IMG/VR virus record: IMGVR_UViG_3300030508_000018
Span: 50,093-114,092 of that record
Origin: a virus
Reading direction: 5' to 3' (one strand)
DNA: 64,000 nt
Shown piece by piece: positions 49,236 through 58,264 of this stretch. The notes below the pieces were generated by a model that was given only the letters and a program-made list of their open reading frames with translations, ran no database searches and was not told where the DNA came from. Position numbers and translations under genes: made by a program. Position 1 is the first letter of the stretch, and each line of letters begins with the position of its first letter.

Positions 49236-50483
49236 ATGGAAACTATAAAAAGCATATTTGATGAGGAATGTGTTAAACTTGTCATCGATAAACATTTACT
49301 AAAAAAGATTAGTCAGTATCAACTTTTCTTTGTAAATAAAAATGAGGACCATATTAAGTTTTTTGGTGGTAATTTACTAGGTGTGCAAGTAGTTAGGTTC
49401 ATGCCGCAGGACTATGATCATTGGTTCGATGAAGTGCTTTGTATTGATTATGGTCCATTAGGTGAGCGTCTAGAAACCCTAGAAGAAATACAACCAGAAT
49501 TTCGTAAAGTTACAAGTGATACTTTTAATCTATCTTGTATTTGGTTATGTCATGCTATTTTAAATAGTCATTACTTAACCCCTGAAGAAAAACAAACTGG
49601 TATGATTGATACTTTACTAGTTTTGCAATATAAATTCATTACAAGTTTACTGTATCATTATTTCAAATACCCAGCAGATAGACAAGTAGCAGAGGCAGCA
49701 TATGCTCAACTAAGCTATAAGTTTGCCATTAAGGTGTATGGTAGCTGGGCTGCTGTTTTAAGAAATAGAGCCGAATCAATTTGCTCACAGATAGATCCTA
49801 TTACAAACAAGCCAAGTATTCACTACGACGCTATTATGCATATGGGAGTAGATAAAGACGTAACTTATGTTTTATCGGATTCACAGGGACGTATTCGTGA
49901 TATTGTAAAGAACTACTATTTTATTTTTGATATGGTTAAAAATAGTAATGGTAGGATTATTAGCACTTCGTCAATAGTGGAATATGATGGTGAAGTATTC
50001 CTTCGTGATAAGACTAAGAACTTAACAGCATATGGTCGTTATCTTAACTCCATTATTACAGATAAGAATTCTTTTATTCGTAATGAACTAGTAGTTATCA
50101 TTGAAAAACTAATGCACACAATGTCTCCTAGGTTATTCATGGAAACACTTGTGTGGATGTCTACAAACTATAGACAAGATGGTGTTGGTGTTATTGAAGA
50201 AGTTTTAAATGAAACACTAATTCATAGTTTTGATTATCTTAATCAAGAACGTGGTGTTGTGAGAAACACGACCGACATTCCTGGATTATTAGATAAGTTA
50301 CGTGGTGTTTACATGTCGTCTAGAAGCACTGATCCTATTTTAATTTCTTTACGTAGTAAAATGGAAACAGTAGTTAAATTAGCTACTGGTAATAAGACAG
50401 AGTCAATGATCGCTAGCGTGCGCACTGCTACGATGTTATACATAGTGCTCAGAGCCTTTACAATGAAGCATTATACTGGTTAG
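49236..50483 (+). CDS. Putative virion-associated protein
   Basis: 415 residues, mostly helical (ESYQLFFVNKNEDHIKF-like start: KISQYQLFFVNKNEDHIKFF). It stands next to the terminase gene in the position of phiKZ gp24 by order. No catalytic motif. Followed by a bidirectional tagged terminator. Confidence 0.55.
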   Translation: METIKSIFDEECVKLVIDKHLLKKISQYQLFFVNKNEDHIKFFGGNLLGVQVVRFMPQDYDHWFDEVLCIDYGPLGERLETLEEIQPEFRKVTSDTFNLSCIWLCHAILNSHYLTPEEKQTGMIDTLLVLQYKFITSLLYHYFKYPADRQVAEAAYAQLSYKFAIKVYGSWAAVLRNRAESICSQIDPITNKPSIHYDAIMHMGVDKDVTYVLSDSQGRIRDIVKNYYFIFDMVKNSNGRIISTSSIVEYDGEVFLRDKTKNLTAYGRYLNSIITDKNSFIRNELVVIIEKLMHTMSPRLFMETLVWMSTNYRQDGVGVIEEVLNETLIHSFDYLNQERGVVRNTTDIPGLLDKLRGVYMSSRSTDPILISLRSKMETVVKLATGNKTESMIASVRTATMLYIVLRAFTMKHYTG

Positions 50484-50487
50484 TATA

Positions 50488-50538
50488 CGGCATAAATAGC
50501 ATCGGTATAATCCGATGCCATTTATGCTTCTATGCCGC
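50488..50538. terminator. Bidirectional hairpin with ATGCCG tags on both sides
   Basis: CGGCATAAATAGCATCGG ... CCGATGCCATTTATGC then TTCTATGCCG. It sits between the convergent genes at 49236 and 50538 and shows the tag in both directions. Confidence 0.8.
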
Positions 50539-52757
50539 TATTGCCTTCTAATAATTTCAGCTTCTGATAAAGGTTCACTTGATATACAGCCAGCTGGATT
50601 GAAGTAAACATTATCAGGCTGGACACTATTATTTTGTCCGTACTGATAACCACGACGCCTCGTGCGTTTCTTCTCTTTCGCTTGCTTAATCAAGTTGTCA
50701 AGACTGTAAATCTCACCTACTTCTAGAATCAAACGTCTACTCAACATGCGTAATTCATGTTCCATTTGCAGAGTAATAAAATCATCGTCTTCTTCAGTAA
50801 GTAGGTTATAAAGTTCGTCAATACGTTCTCTAATATATTGTTGTTCTTCACGTCGTTCTGTTTCTAATGGTGTTTCGATAGGTTTAGGTGCAAAAGAAGT
50901 CATGACCTTATCGATACCATAGAACGAAAGATTCTTACCTTGATGTAATAACCAATTCGCTAATAACCACCCAATTACCATATCGTCATGCTCACCAACT
51001 GGATGGTCAATACGCCCGTTCCTAGTGACAAGTCCTTTAATCTGGTCTATCAGGTCTTTATCATGAATCTTTTCACAACCACGTTTAGCTGCATTCTGTA
51101 ACGTAGTAGTATAAAGACCCGTTCGACTAGTAGCCCCAGATCCGGATGTTGAAAAACCAAACAAGTTCTTAAGTCTATCATAAATGTCATTTGAGCGCCT
51201 GCCAATCGGTACTTGAATTTCTTTCCAATAATCTTTATATTGAACAGGATCATTCACAACCCAATTAAATAGACGTTTGAAAGGATCAATGCCGTATTGT
51301 GGGAGCCAATGAAGTAGGTAATCCAACAATCCAACACCCGTAGAACGTTTTTCAATAATTGCAGTGATATTAGAATAGGTGACTAAAATAGAACAAACCC
51401 ACTCTGCAAATTTAATGAGATTTGTTTCATTAAAAGTTCCCGCTGCAACAACGTCTAACGTATCTGCGTCAATTAAAACTAATGAAATATCATCTCTTCC
51501 ACTAGCTTCACTTGTATCCATTCCCAAGACAAATCTACCTGTCTTCATCCGTTCTTCAATTTCATCTTCAGGGATATACCATCGTGTAATATATCCATGA
51601 GGTTTACTAATGTCAGTATAAAGATGAGACATGTAGCTATTAGAGATTTTCTCTAATATAGTTACCGCCAGCGGATGTGTCTGACTACCTGAAGTCCATC
51701 GATTAAAATAATCTCGATCAGCTTCTTCGCCAGTCATCGTTGTTTGCTCTAGTTTTTCCCTGAGCCACTGGTCGGTTTTTCCGAGCTGCTTGTGATCAAA
51801 AGTGGCATTAATACGACAGACACCACCATGAGAATTACGACGAATAGTTGCATGTAGGTCCTCTATATCTTTACAATCGAAGAACTTTTCTGTCCAGTTG
51901 GCAGATTCGCTCAACATTTTATAAATGAAAGCACCGTCAGCATCATCTTTTTTACCAGCAGTGGTTGTTAGGATAGTGCCATACGGTGTACCCTGTCGTT
52001 TCGCAGCATCAGCAGCAGCTCCCATAGAAGCTAGTGCTGTCGGCAAAGCTAATCGAATATTTGGATGGTACGGACCTTCATCAATATGGAATATTGGCGA
52101 AGTTAAGCCCCGGCCCATTTTCAATGCGCTTTTCTCAGCCATTTGTGCAACATGTGTAGTGTAAGTGTTATCTAAAGATTTTACACTAACCTGTTCCATA
52201 TTGTTTAAATCGTCTCTTGTTCGTTGTTGAAGATAGAGAGGCAATTCTTCACCAATGCGTTTGAGACGATCAACGTTTGCTCTTCTGAGAGTGTCGTTTA
52301 ACGTCATTAAGTTAATTGCTGTGTTCTGACATAAAATATTCAGTAAGTAATTCATTAATGCATCTGTTGACACCGACTTACCAGTTTGACGCGGTTGAAT
52401 CAATATTAACATTACATGGTTAAAAAATAACCAGAACAATGCTATATTACCTCTATTAGACTCTAACATATCTGGCTCGTTTTTACCAAGACCAGGTATG
52501 CGACAACACTCTCTAAAATAAAACCAAGGATTAATTCGACATTCTATTGCTATAGCAGCTATTTCTTCAATTGTTAAGTTAGGATCAAATGGATCAATCC
52601 CTTTTAATTTTGGATTTACTAATGCCAAAATAAAGGAGTCATTTCTTATTCCCATACTTCGATACAATGAAGCTAACCTAACAAAACTTCGATTAGTAGT
52701 TTCTTTATTTATTATAGCAGTAGGAAAATACTTCCAGTCTTGTTCAAATAGTATCAT
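50538..52757 (-). CDS. terL: Terminase large subunit
   Basis: 739 residues. QPRQTGKSVS (121-130) is the Walker A loop, SPIFHIDEGPYH (220-231) the Walker B with catalytic Glu, and FVLGMDTSEASGRDDISLVL (409-428) begins the RNase H-like nuclease with its first metal Asp. Further nuclease acidic residues are expected near IIEKRSTGVG and DDMVIGWLLANW. It is the ATP-driven motor that cuts and packages phage DNA. Matches phiKZ gp25 by content and position. The C-terminal 100 residues are polar and may contact the portal. Confidence 0.92.
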   Translation of the reverse strand: MILFEQDWKYFPTAIINKETTNRSFVRLASLYRSMGIRNDSFILALVNPKLKGIDPFDPNLTIEEIAAIAIECRINPWFYFRECCRIPGLGKNEPDMLESNRGNIALFWLFFNHVMLILIQPRQTGKSVSTDALMNYLLNILCQNTAINLMTLNDTLRRANVDRLKRIGEELPLYLQQRTRDDLNNMEQVSVKSLDNTYTTHVAQMAEKSALKMGRGLTSPIFHIDEGPYHPNIRLALPTALASMGAAADAAKRQGTPYGTILTTTAGKKDDADGAFIYKMLSESANWTEKFFDCKDIEDLHATIRRNSHGGVCRINATFDHKQLGKTDQWLREKLEQTTMTGEEADRDYFNRWTSGSQTHPLAVTILEKISNSYMSHLYTDISKPHGYITRWYIPEDEIEERMKTGRFVLGMDTSEASGRDDISLVLIDADTLDVVAAGTFNETNLIKFAEWVCSILVTYSNITAIIEKRSTGVGLLDYLLHWLPQYGIDPFKRLFNWVVNDPVQYKDYWKEIQVPIGRRSNDIYDRLKNLFGFSTSGSGATSRTGLYTTTLQNAAKRGCEKIHDKDLIDQIKGLVTRNGRIDHPVGEHDDMVIGWLLANWLLHQGKNLSFYGIDKVMTSFAPKPIETPLETERREEQQYIRERIDELYNLLTEEDDDFITLQMEHELRMLSRRLILEVGEIYSLDNLIKQAKEKKRTRRRGYQYGQNNSVQPDNVYFNPAGCISSEPLSEAEIIRRQ

Positions 52758-52769
52758 AATCTAAATAAA

Positions 52770-54479
52770 TCAATTAGTCTGCCATGCTTGCAAACCAGCG
52801 ATTGCGAGTTGTAAATCATTAGCAGTTGTACGCAAGAAGAACTTCACTAGCAGTGTATCGTTATTGACTATCCCGGTTCCAATATGTAGAGGAACATTCC
52901 ATTGATCAATTGTATACTCAAAATCTAATCCGTTATACGAAATAGAAAACATGTTTGGAACAGGAGGTGCTGTTTCTGTAAATGGATCAGTCAGAGGTTC
53001 CGTTGCGTAGTATAAACGATTTAACCACTCGGTCAAATTAGCAGCACCCACATCAATAGCTACAGTTGTTAGTTGCGCACCAACATACGTAGTAACAGCG
53101 TGATTACCTACACCGAATGGTGGCGTTTGCCCTGGACTATAACCAATCGTCCAGTTAGCTGCAGCGCGCCCAGTGCCAGCAGCTGCTAATGTAACTGTAA
53201 CTGTTTGCACATTAACGTACGATGTGTAAATAGGATTCACGCTACTTAAATTGATCGACACTTCAAGATTCTGAGTAATTCCATAACCTGTAGGATTAAA
53301 TGGCTCAGACGTAGGTGTTATCGTAACGTATGGACTTACGTTGAAAACAGTGTTGCGTTCTAAGTTATACAAATACCATTCTAGACTGTAACTATTTGTT
53401 ATGCTATTCCAAACAGGATAGCAAAACAGTTTAACAGTATAGATGCCATCTTCGTTTATAGTAACGGCTTGGTATGCTTCAGTAACGAAACGCACGTTGT
53501 TAATAGATCCAGCAGTAGCTCCGTAGACAATTTCACCCGGTGACAATGTGTATTTCAGAACCAGTGGTAATTTCTGTCCAACAACAGTAGCCACGTAATC
53601 TCTAAAGCCAAATATCGAGAACTTAGTTCCATCTACAGGCAACACAAGAGATGACCCGTCGCTATAGTTTACTACACCCATAAGACTCAATCCGTTTAAC
53701 GGAACGTTCATCGGGTATTGAATTAGATTAGGATCGCTTGTGGATAAGAACGGACATTGTAGCGCAATACCGCTTATGTATTTCAGCGAACTATCAGTTG
53801 TTCTAATGAATGCTGTATTTTCAACAAGCAGTTGACGTTTAGAAACCACATTACCATTGTCCGAGTAGAAAACAGCAACAACAACTTCACCATCAGCTAG
53901 TTGTTGTGTTGTGTAGCATACCGGCACAGTCTTGATAGATATATTCTCTAAACCAGCAGCAGCAACAAGTTCCAAAGGAATCGATTGACTAATCAAATTG
54001 CCAGATTGATTATACACAGAACTAATAACTGTGCCAGTGTTGCTCAAATCTGAACCAAGGAATATTTTACACGAGGTAGCCATACTACCAGCTACATGAA
54101 GTCTAGCATCCACAGCTAGCACATTAGGGATTACACTGTTGTCTACATAAAGACGATAGGTATCGCTTTGTGTGCCAGGACCAACTCCTAGTAAAATGTC
54201 TGTTGAGTTAAACGCAGCAGACGGTACAGTAGTTATAGCAGTAAGCGTAGCTACCATTGTCGTTGGATTGATAGCCGTAACTTTATAATAATCATCTGTC
54301 GTGGTATCTACTGCGTAATCATTTAGATTTGGGACAAATTTACCTAAGCCTACAGAACCTGTATAAATTTCAGTAATGTTCCAAGTCTTCCATGTATTTG
54401 CTGGGTTATACACTGGCGCAACGTCGTCTGTCCCGAGAATTCCGCTGATGCTCAATGGCGTTATGGTTGAGGATGACAT
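52770..54479 (-). CDS. Virion structural protein
   Basis: 569 residues, beta-rich throughout, many Val/Thr/Tyr (KPVPVCYTTQQLADGEVVVA-like, VTVTLAAAGTGRAAANWTIG). It resembles a baseplate or fibre-type protein made of Ig-like or jelly-roll domains, and lies directly upstream of the terminase, in the position of phiKZ gp26. Exact role unknown. Confidence 0.65.
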   Translation of the reverse strand: MSSSTITPLSISGILGTDDVAPVYNPANTWKTWNITEIYTGSVGLGKFVPNLNDYAVDTTTDDYYKVTAINPTTMVATLTAITTVPSAAFNSTDILLGVGPGTQSDTYRLYVDNSVIPNVLAVDARLHVAGSMATSCKIFLGSDLSNTGTVISSVYNQSGNLISQSIPLELVAAAGLENISIKTVPVCYTTQQLADGEVVVAVFYSDNGNVVSKRQLLVENTAFIRTTDSSLKYISGIALQCPFLSTSDPNLIQYPMNVPLNGLSLMGVVNYSDGSSLVLPVDGTKFSIFGFRDYVATVVGQKLPLVLKYTLSPGEIVYGATAGSINNVRFVTEAYQAVTINEDGIYTVKLFCYPVWNSITNSYSLEWYLYNLERNTVFNVSPYVTITPTSEPFNPTGYGITQNLEVSINLSSVNPIYTSYVNVQTVTVTLAAAGTGRAAANWTIGYSPGQTPPFGVGNHAVTTYVGAQLTTVAIDVGAANLTEWLNRLYYATEPLTDPFTETAPPVPNMFSISYNGLDFEYTIDQWNVPLHIGTGIVNNDTLLVKFFLRTTANDLQLAIAGLQAWQTN

Positions 54480-54488
54480 GCATTTTCC

Positions 54489-57059
54489 TTAAGTGGTTAT
54501 ACTAAGATACTGGGATAAACTAAACGCATCTTTCATATACAGTTGGATAACCATGTTAACAAATTTGTATATGTAAAGATTAACATCAATCACAATATTC
54601 AAGTTATGTGGTTCAATAATTACGTAGTTCGGATCTGGTTTCAAATTTGATTGAGTGGGATCGAAATCTAATAGGTATTCGTACGGTTGGCAAATGTTTA
54701 ATACGTCTTGCGTGCTGTATGTTTGTTGAATAATTGGATTGTCTATAACCCCATTAATTAGGTCATAAATAATCTTACATACAAACGGGCTATATACACG
54801 ATACAGCGCAGGAATTGTGTTTGGCGTAGTAAATGTAGGCTCAGGTAGTTTCAATGTCATATAGTTCGATACATTCGTATCAATAACTCGTGACTTAGCA
54901 AGTAATGTATACGTGTCATCAGGCACTGTATTTAACAAAGGAACTATCATCTGTCGAATTAAATACGGTCTTCCGTTCTGAGCATTTGGAACAGATACAC
55001 CACTATTATCTTCTGAGAATAATACTTTAGTCTTGTCTAGTACTTTTCCATCGACCACAATACGAATGACTTGATCATCGCGAATGTCGTAACGTGTATT
55101 TTCAGACAATAGCTCATGGTCAATATAACCACTATCCGTAGATAAAGTCCTAATTAAATCAGTATTACAGAAACCAGTAAAACGAACATCTACGTGTTGT
55201 GTTTGTGTTGTTGGGTTAATTAAAAATTCTTTATTAACAATAACAACTCGTGGAAATTTAACGTAATAGTCCAAATTCTCAATTAAAGATTGTCCATTTA
55301 GAAATATATCTAACTCGCCCATTGGTATTAACATATTGCCCAAGGCCGATGTTTCTTTGTTTATTTGCACGGAAGTTAGATTAAATATAATCAAACCATC
55401 AACCGGCGTGTAATTAAAATCATACGCTAAGAACGTTTTATTACTACGTACTAATGTATAATTTTGAGTCATATCAACTAACCAAGTAAGCTGGCCGTTA
55501 ATGATAACGTATTTTGAACTACCAGTAACATCAGTCCATACATACGTAGGTGTTCCAGAATCAATAGGACAAACGTACATTCTGTAGTCTAGACTTGGAT
55601 CAATCGTCTGTGTAATTATGCCGTATATTTCGTCAAGAGTTTGTGTGCCTTGTCCATAGATCATTTCAACAAGATTCGTATTTGAATTAACAGCAGTATA
55701 GGTATCACCTGTTGTGTTGTTATAATAACCTAATAAAACACCATTGACATCGTACTCGTAAGCAAATGAACTGTTTATTAAACCTGGTGGTGTATTTACA
55801 ATAAGTTTGTTTGAGTACGGCGTAACAAACGAGGGCGTGTCGCCAAGTAGTTTACTTAAAGCGTTATAACCAAACGCATCTTGAGCCATTGTCAATGTTA
55901 TATTGCGTAGATCACTACGCATGATTTCTGTATACGGAGATGCTTCAAGTGTAGGGGCTTGCCAATTAGGCACTGTTGCGTTAAGCCCGACCATAGCAGC
56001 TATTACATCACTATCTGTCATTTTATAAAGTTCTTTAATGCGGTTATTTTCAAACGGTAATGTTCTCGTATAACCGGACTTACGAACGTTCATCCTAATA
56101 ACCAAGGCATTTGGATTTGTCCATGTTGGTTGACTATTTGCATAACCTACCACGTACGCAACAGGAATAGAGTAGTCTTTATGCGTTAGCATTCTAACCG
56201 CATCTACTTGGTTCTTGTGGTAATATAGACCCGTATAACGTCCGCTAGTACTTGGCATAGTTAAAAAGAAATCTATATCACCTTGATATTCAATGCCTTC
56301 TGAATTATCCTCACCAGCATAATGTAGTAAGTATTTAAACTTATTATCAAGTGTACTAGTGAAAGATAACAAATCACTAATATTAAACGTTATTGTTTTA
56401 TAAATAGAACTATCGTAAACAAACTCAGCTACGTCTCCAGGTTGCGTGCTAATCAAATCAATGCTTGACGTTAGCATGCCGTTTACAAATGCATATGTCG
56501 TACCAGGCAATAACAACGATGCGTTGTATAAATTCTGTAGAGCGATTATATTAGCAGTTGTCACCATTGTTCCGCCTTGTACATTAACAGTACTTACTAC
56601 TTCTTCCGCAGCAGGTGTTTGAAAATAAGCGTTAGTGTACAAACGAATATATAAATTTGGACTATCAAAATGCGTTGGTATTGTTGGTTGTTGTTTTACA
56701 GCGACAATATAATCTTTATCTTTCGTTACCATGTACCATACTTGGGTACGTGGGTACTGAACACCGTTAATATCGTAAATATCAACAATCATTTTTTTAG
56801 TATTGCAAGCTTGTGAGAACGATATCCATTGTTCCCGTGCATCTAGTAAACCTAATAACTTTGGACTTATTTGTCCTACCATGTAAATATGAAATACTGG
56901 TCCTTGTTCTGGCAGTGTAATTGTTCTCCATGGTAAAGAGAATGTATTCCATACACCACCATTAGCTGTTAATCTGGCTGGTTGAGTGATCGACTGCAAA
57001 TCAGCATTAGGCGCGCACCACATACTTTCTAATGCATTCTCTATGAAGAAACTGAACAT
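54489..57059 (-). CDS. Large virion structural protein
   Basis: 856 residues, Asn/Tyr/Thr-rich and mostly beta with few charged helices (PNLYIRLYTNAYFQTPAAEE, YRVYSPFVCKIIYDLINGVI, LNIVIDVNLYIYKFVNMVIQ). Stands between the gene at 52770 and a helical protein at 57112, the order of phiKZ gp26-gp28. Probably a baseplate or tail component. Confidence 0.65.
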   Translation of the reverse strand: MFSFFIENALESMWCAPNADLQSITQPARLTANGGVWNTFSLPWRTITLPEQGPVFHIYMVGQISPKLLGLLDAREQWISFSQACNTKKMIVDIYDINGVQYPRTQVWYMVTKDKDYIVAVKQQPTIPTHFDSPNLYIRLYTNAYFQTPAAEEVVSTVNVQGGTMVTTANIIALQNLYNASLLLPGTTYAFVNGMLTSSIDLISTQPGDVAEFVYDSSIYKTITFNISDLLSFTSTLDNKFKYLLHYAGEDNSEGIEYQGDIDFFLTMPSTSGRYTGLYYHKNQVDAVRMLTHKDYSIPVAYVVGYANSQPTWTNPNALVIRMNVRKSGYTRTLPFENNRIKELYKMTDSDVIAAMVGLNATVPNWQAPTLEASPYTEIMRSDLRNITLTMAQDAFGYNALSKLLGDTPSFVTPYSNKLIVNTPPGLINSSFAYEYDVNGVLLGYYNNTTGDTYTAVNSNTNLVEMIYGQGTQTLDEIYGIITQTIDPSLDYRMYVCPIDSGTPTYVWTDVTGSSKYVIINGQLTWLVDMTQNYTLVRSNKTFLAYDFNYTPVDGLIIFNLTSVQINKETSALGNMLIPMGELDIFLNGQSLIENLDYYVKFPRVVIVNKEFLINPTTQTQHVDVRFTGFCNTDLIRTLSTDSGYIDHELLSENTRYDIRDDQVIRIVVDGKVLDKTKVLFSEDNSGVSVPNAQNGRPYLIRQMIVPLLNTVPDDTYTLLAKSRVIDTNVSNYMTLKLPEPTFTTPNTIPALYRVYSPFVCKIIYDLINGVIDNPIIQQTYSTQDVLNICQPYEYLLDFDPTQSNLKPDPNYVIIEPHNLNIVIDVNLYIYKFVNMVIQLYMKDAFSLSQYLSITT

Positions 57060-57080
57060 GACCGTCCTTAAAGAAAAAAA

Positions 57081-57105
57081 TACTATCCTATTTTGTAGGA
57101 TAGTA
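57081..57105 (-). terminator. Hairpin with T run
   Basis: TACTATCCTA ... TAGGATAGTA followed leftward by seven T residues; it follows the gene at 57112. Confidence 0.8.
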
Positions 57106-57111
57106 TCGAAG

Positions 57112-58044
57112 TTAATACTCGTTGGAATTCAGAAGCGCGAGAACTGGGCGCAGGATGTCAGTAGGCGCATCTTTTCCCTGACGTTCTATCAACCGCGCAA
57201 TGCCAGAGTTCTTGAACATTCTTTCAGTGCATGCTGCCATCAGAATAGCAATCCATGTTGGAGGGTGCTCTAACGCAACACTTACTAATTCTTTTGCGTT
57301 ACTGGACCAGCTGCTACCCATGATTGAAAATAACAAACCGACATTGAGTTCTCTCAAACGAATACTGCCGGTTATTTCTTCTGCCATTAAACAGTAGCTA
57401 GTAACACTAGGTACAACATCGACTTTATCTAAAATAACCAAAACATCTTGTGCTTTTATTCTTAATGTTGTGGAGATCGCATTAACTAAACGTAGTTTTT
57501 CACGTTCTTCCAATATGTCACTACTTGTTCTATCTGTAAATTGCGACATATAGAAAATAGCCGTGAAAATTGCTAAGTTCATTTGTTCACGCGGATCAAG
57601 AGCAAAACGGCGACTAACTGCCTCACTTACCCAACTAGCAAATATCGATAAAGGTAGTTTCGATATGTCTCTAATAAGATTTGGATTTTGTCGTATCCAT
57701 ATATCGTTTAATTTAGCACGATAAGTATGAAGCTTGTAATCGATTTGATTGCGAATTTTAAAACCTGCTTGAGCAGTATCATAAGTTCCAAATGGTCGTA
57801 AATCAATAACTAGTTGCTGTGCTTTTGCAGGATTCGTTATTAATATAGGATGAGCAAAAGCTGGTATTTGACCAATATCATTTTCAACTGTAAGGATACA
57901 ATTCACTGGACCATTAGTTGCGCCAGGTGCATCCAAGCTAGAAAGCCGGCCAGATACATACGCCCTTTCAATAGAGTCAACTATTTTCTTTAACACGAAC
58001 CCCATACACGCATGGGTGTCATAGGCAGTTTTACAGATAGTCAT
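57112..58044 (-). CDS. Virion or tail-associated protein
   Basis: 310 residues, helical (FKIRNQIDYKLHTYRAKLND, REKLRLVNAISTTLRIKAQD). First gene of the leftward structural block and divergent from the tail sheath gene, in the position of phiKZ gp28. No named family. Confidence 0.6.
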   Translation of the reverse strand: MTICKTAYDTHACMGFVLKKIVDSIERAYVSGRLSSLDAPGATNGPVNCILTVENDIGQIPAFAHPILITNPAKAQQLVIDLRPFGTYDTAQAGFKIRNQIDYKLHTYRAKLNDIWIRQNPNLIRDISKLPLSIFASWVSEAVSRRFALDPREQMNLAIFTAIFYMSQFTDRTSSDILEEREKLRLVNAISTTLRIKAQDVLVILDKVDVVPSVTSYCLMAEEITGSIRLRELNVGLLFSIMGSSWSSNAKELVSVALEHPPTWIAILMAACTERMFKNSGIARLIERQGKDAPTDILRPVLALLNSNEY

Positions 58045-58264
58045 TTTGTATTATCCTAATAATGTGCCTAATGGCATTAATGAAAAAACGTAATTGATCG
58101 AAAAACAGCGATTATTCTATGTTGATCACTTTGCGTAACAATAATACATAATAAAGGTGTTCGCATTTTATTCTAGAATTATTATGATCTAACATCTATC
58201 TTCAAGAACTAAAGTGTCTTACCGAAACCATACCATTCATCATCCATTGTGCTAGGAACGAAAA
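58045..58264. promoter_or_regulatory. Divergent region before tail sheath
   Basis: 220 bases between leftward structural genes and the rightward sheath gene. AT-rich with TTCTAGAATTATTATGATC and ATAATACATAATAAAGG stretches, which could be late promoter elements. I see neither the early promoter nor the palindromic element. Confidence 0.4.
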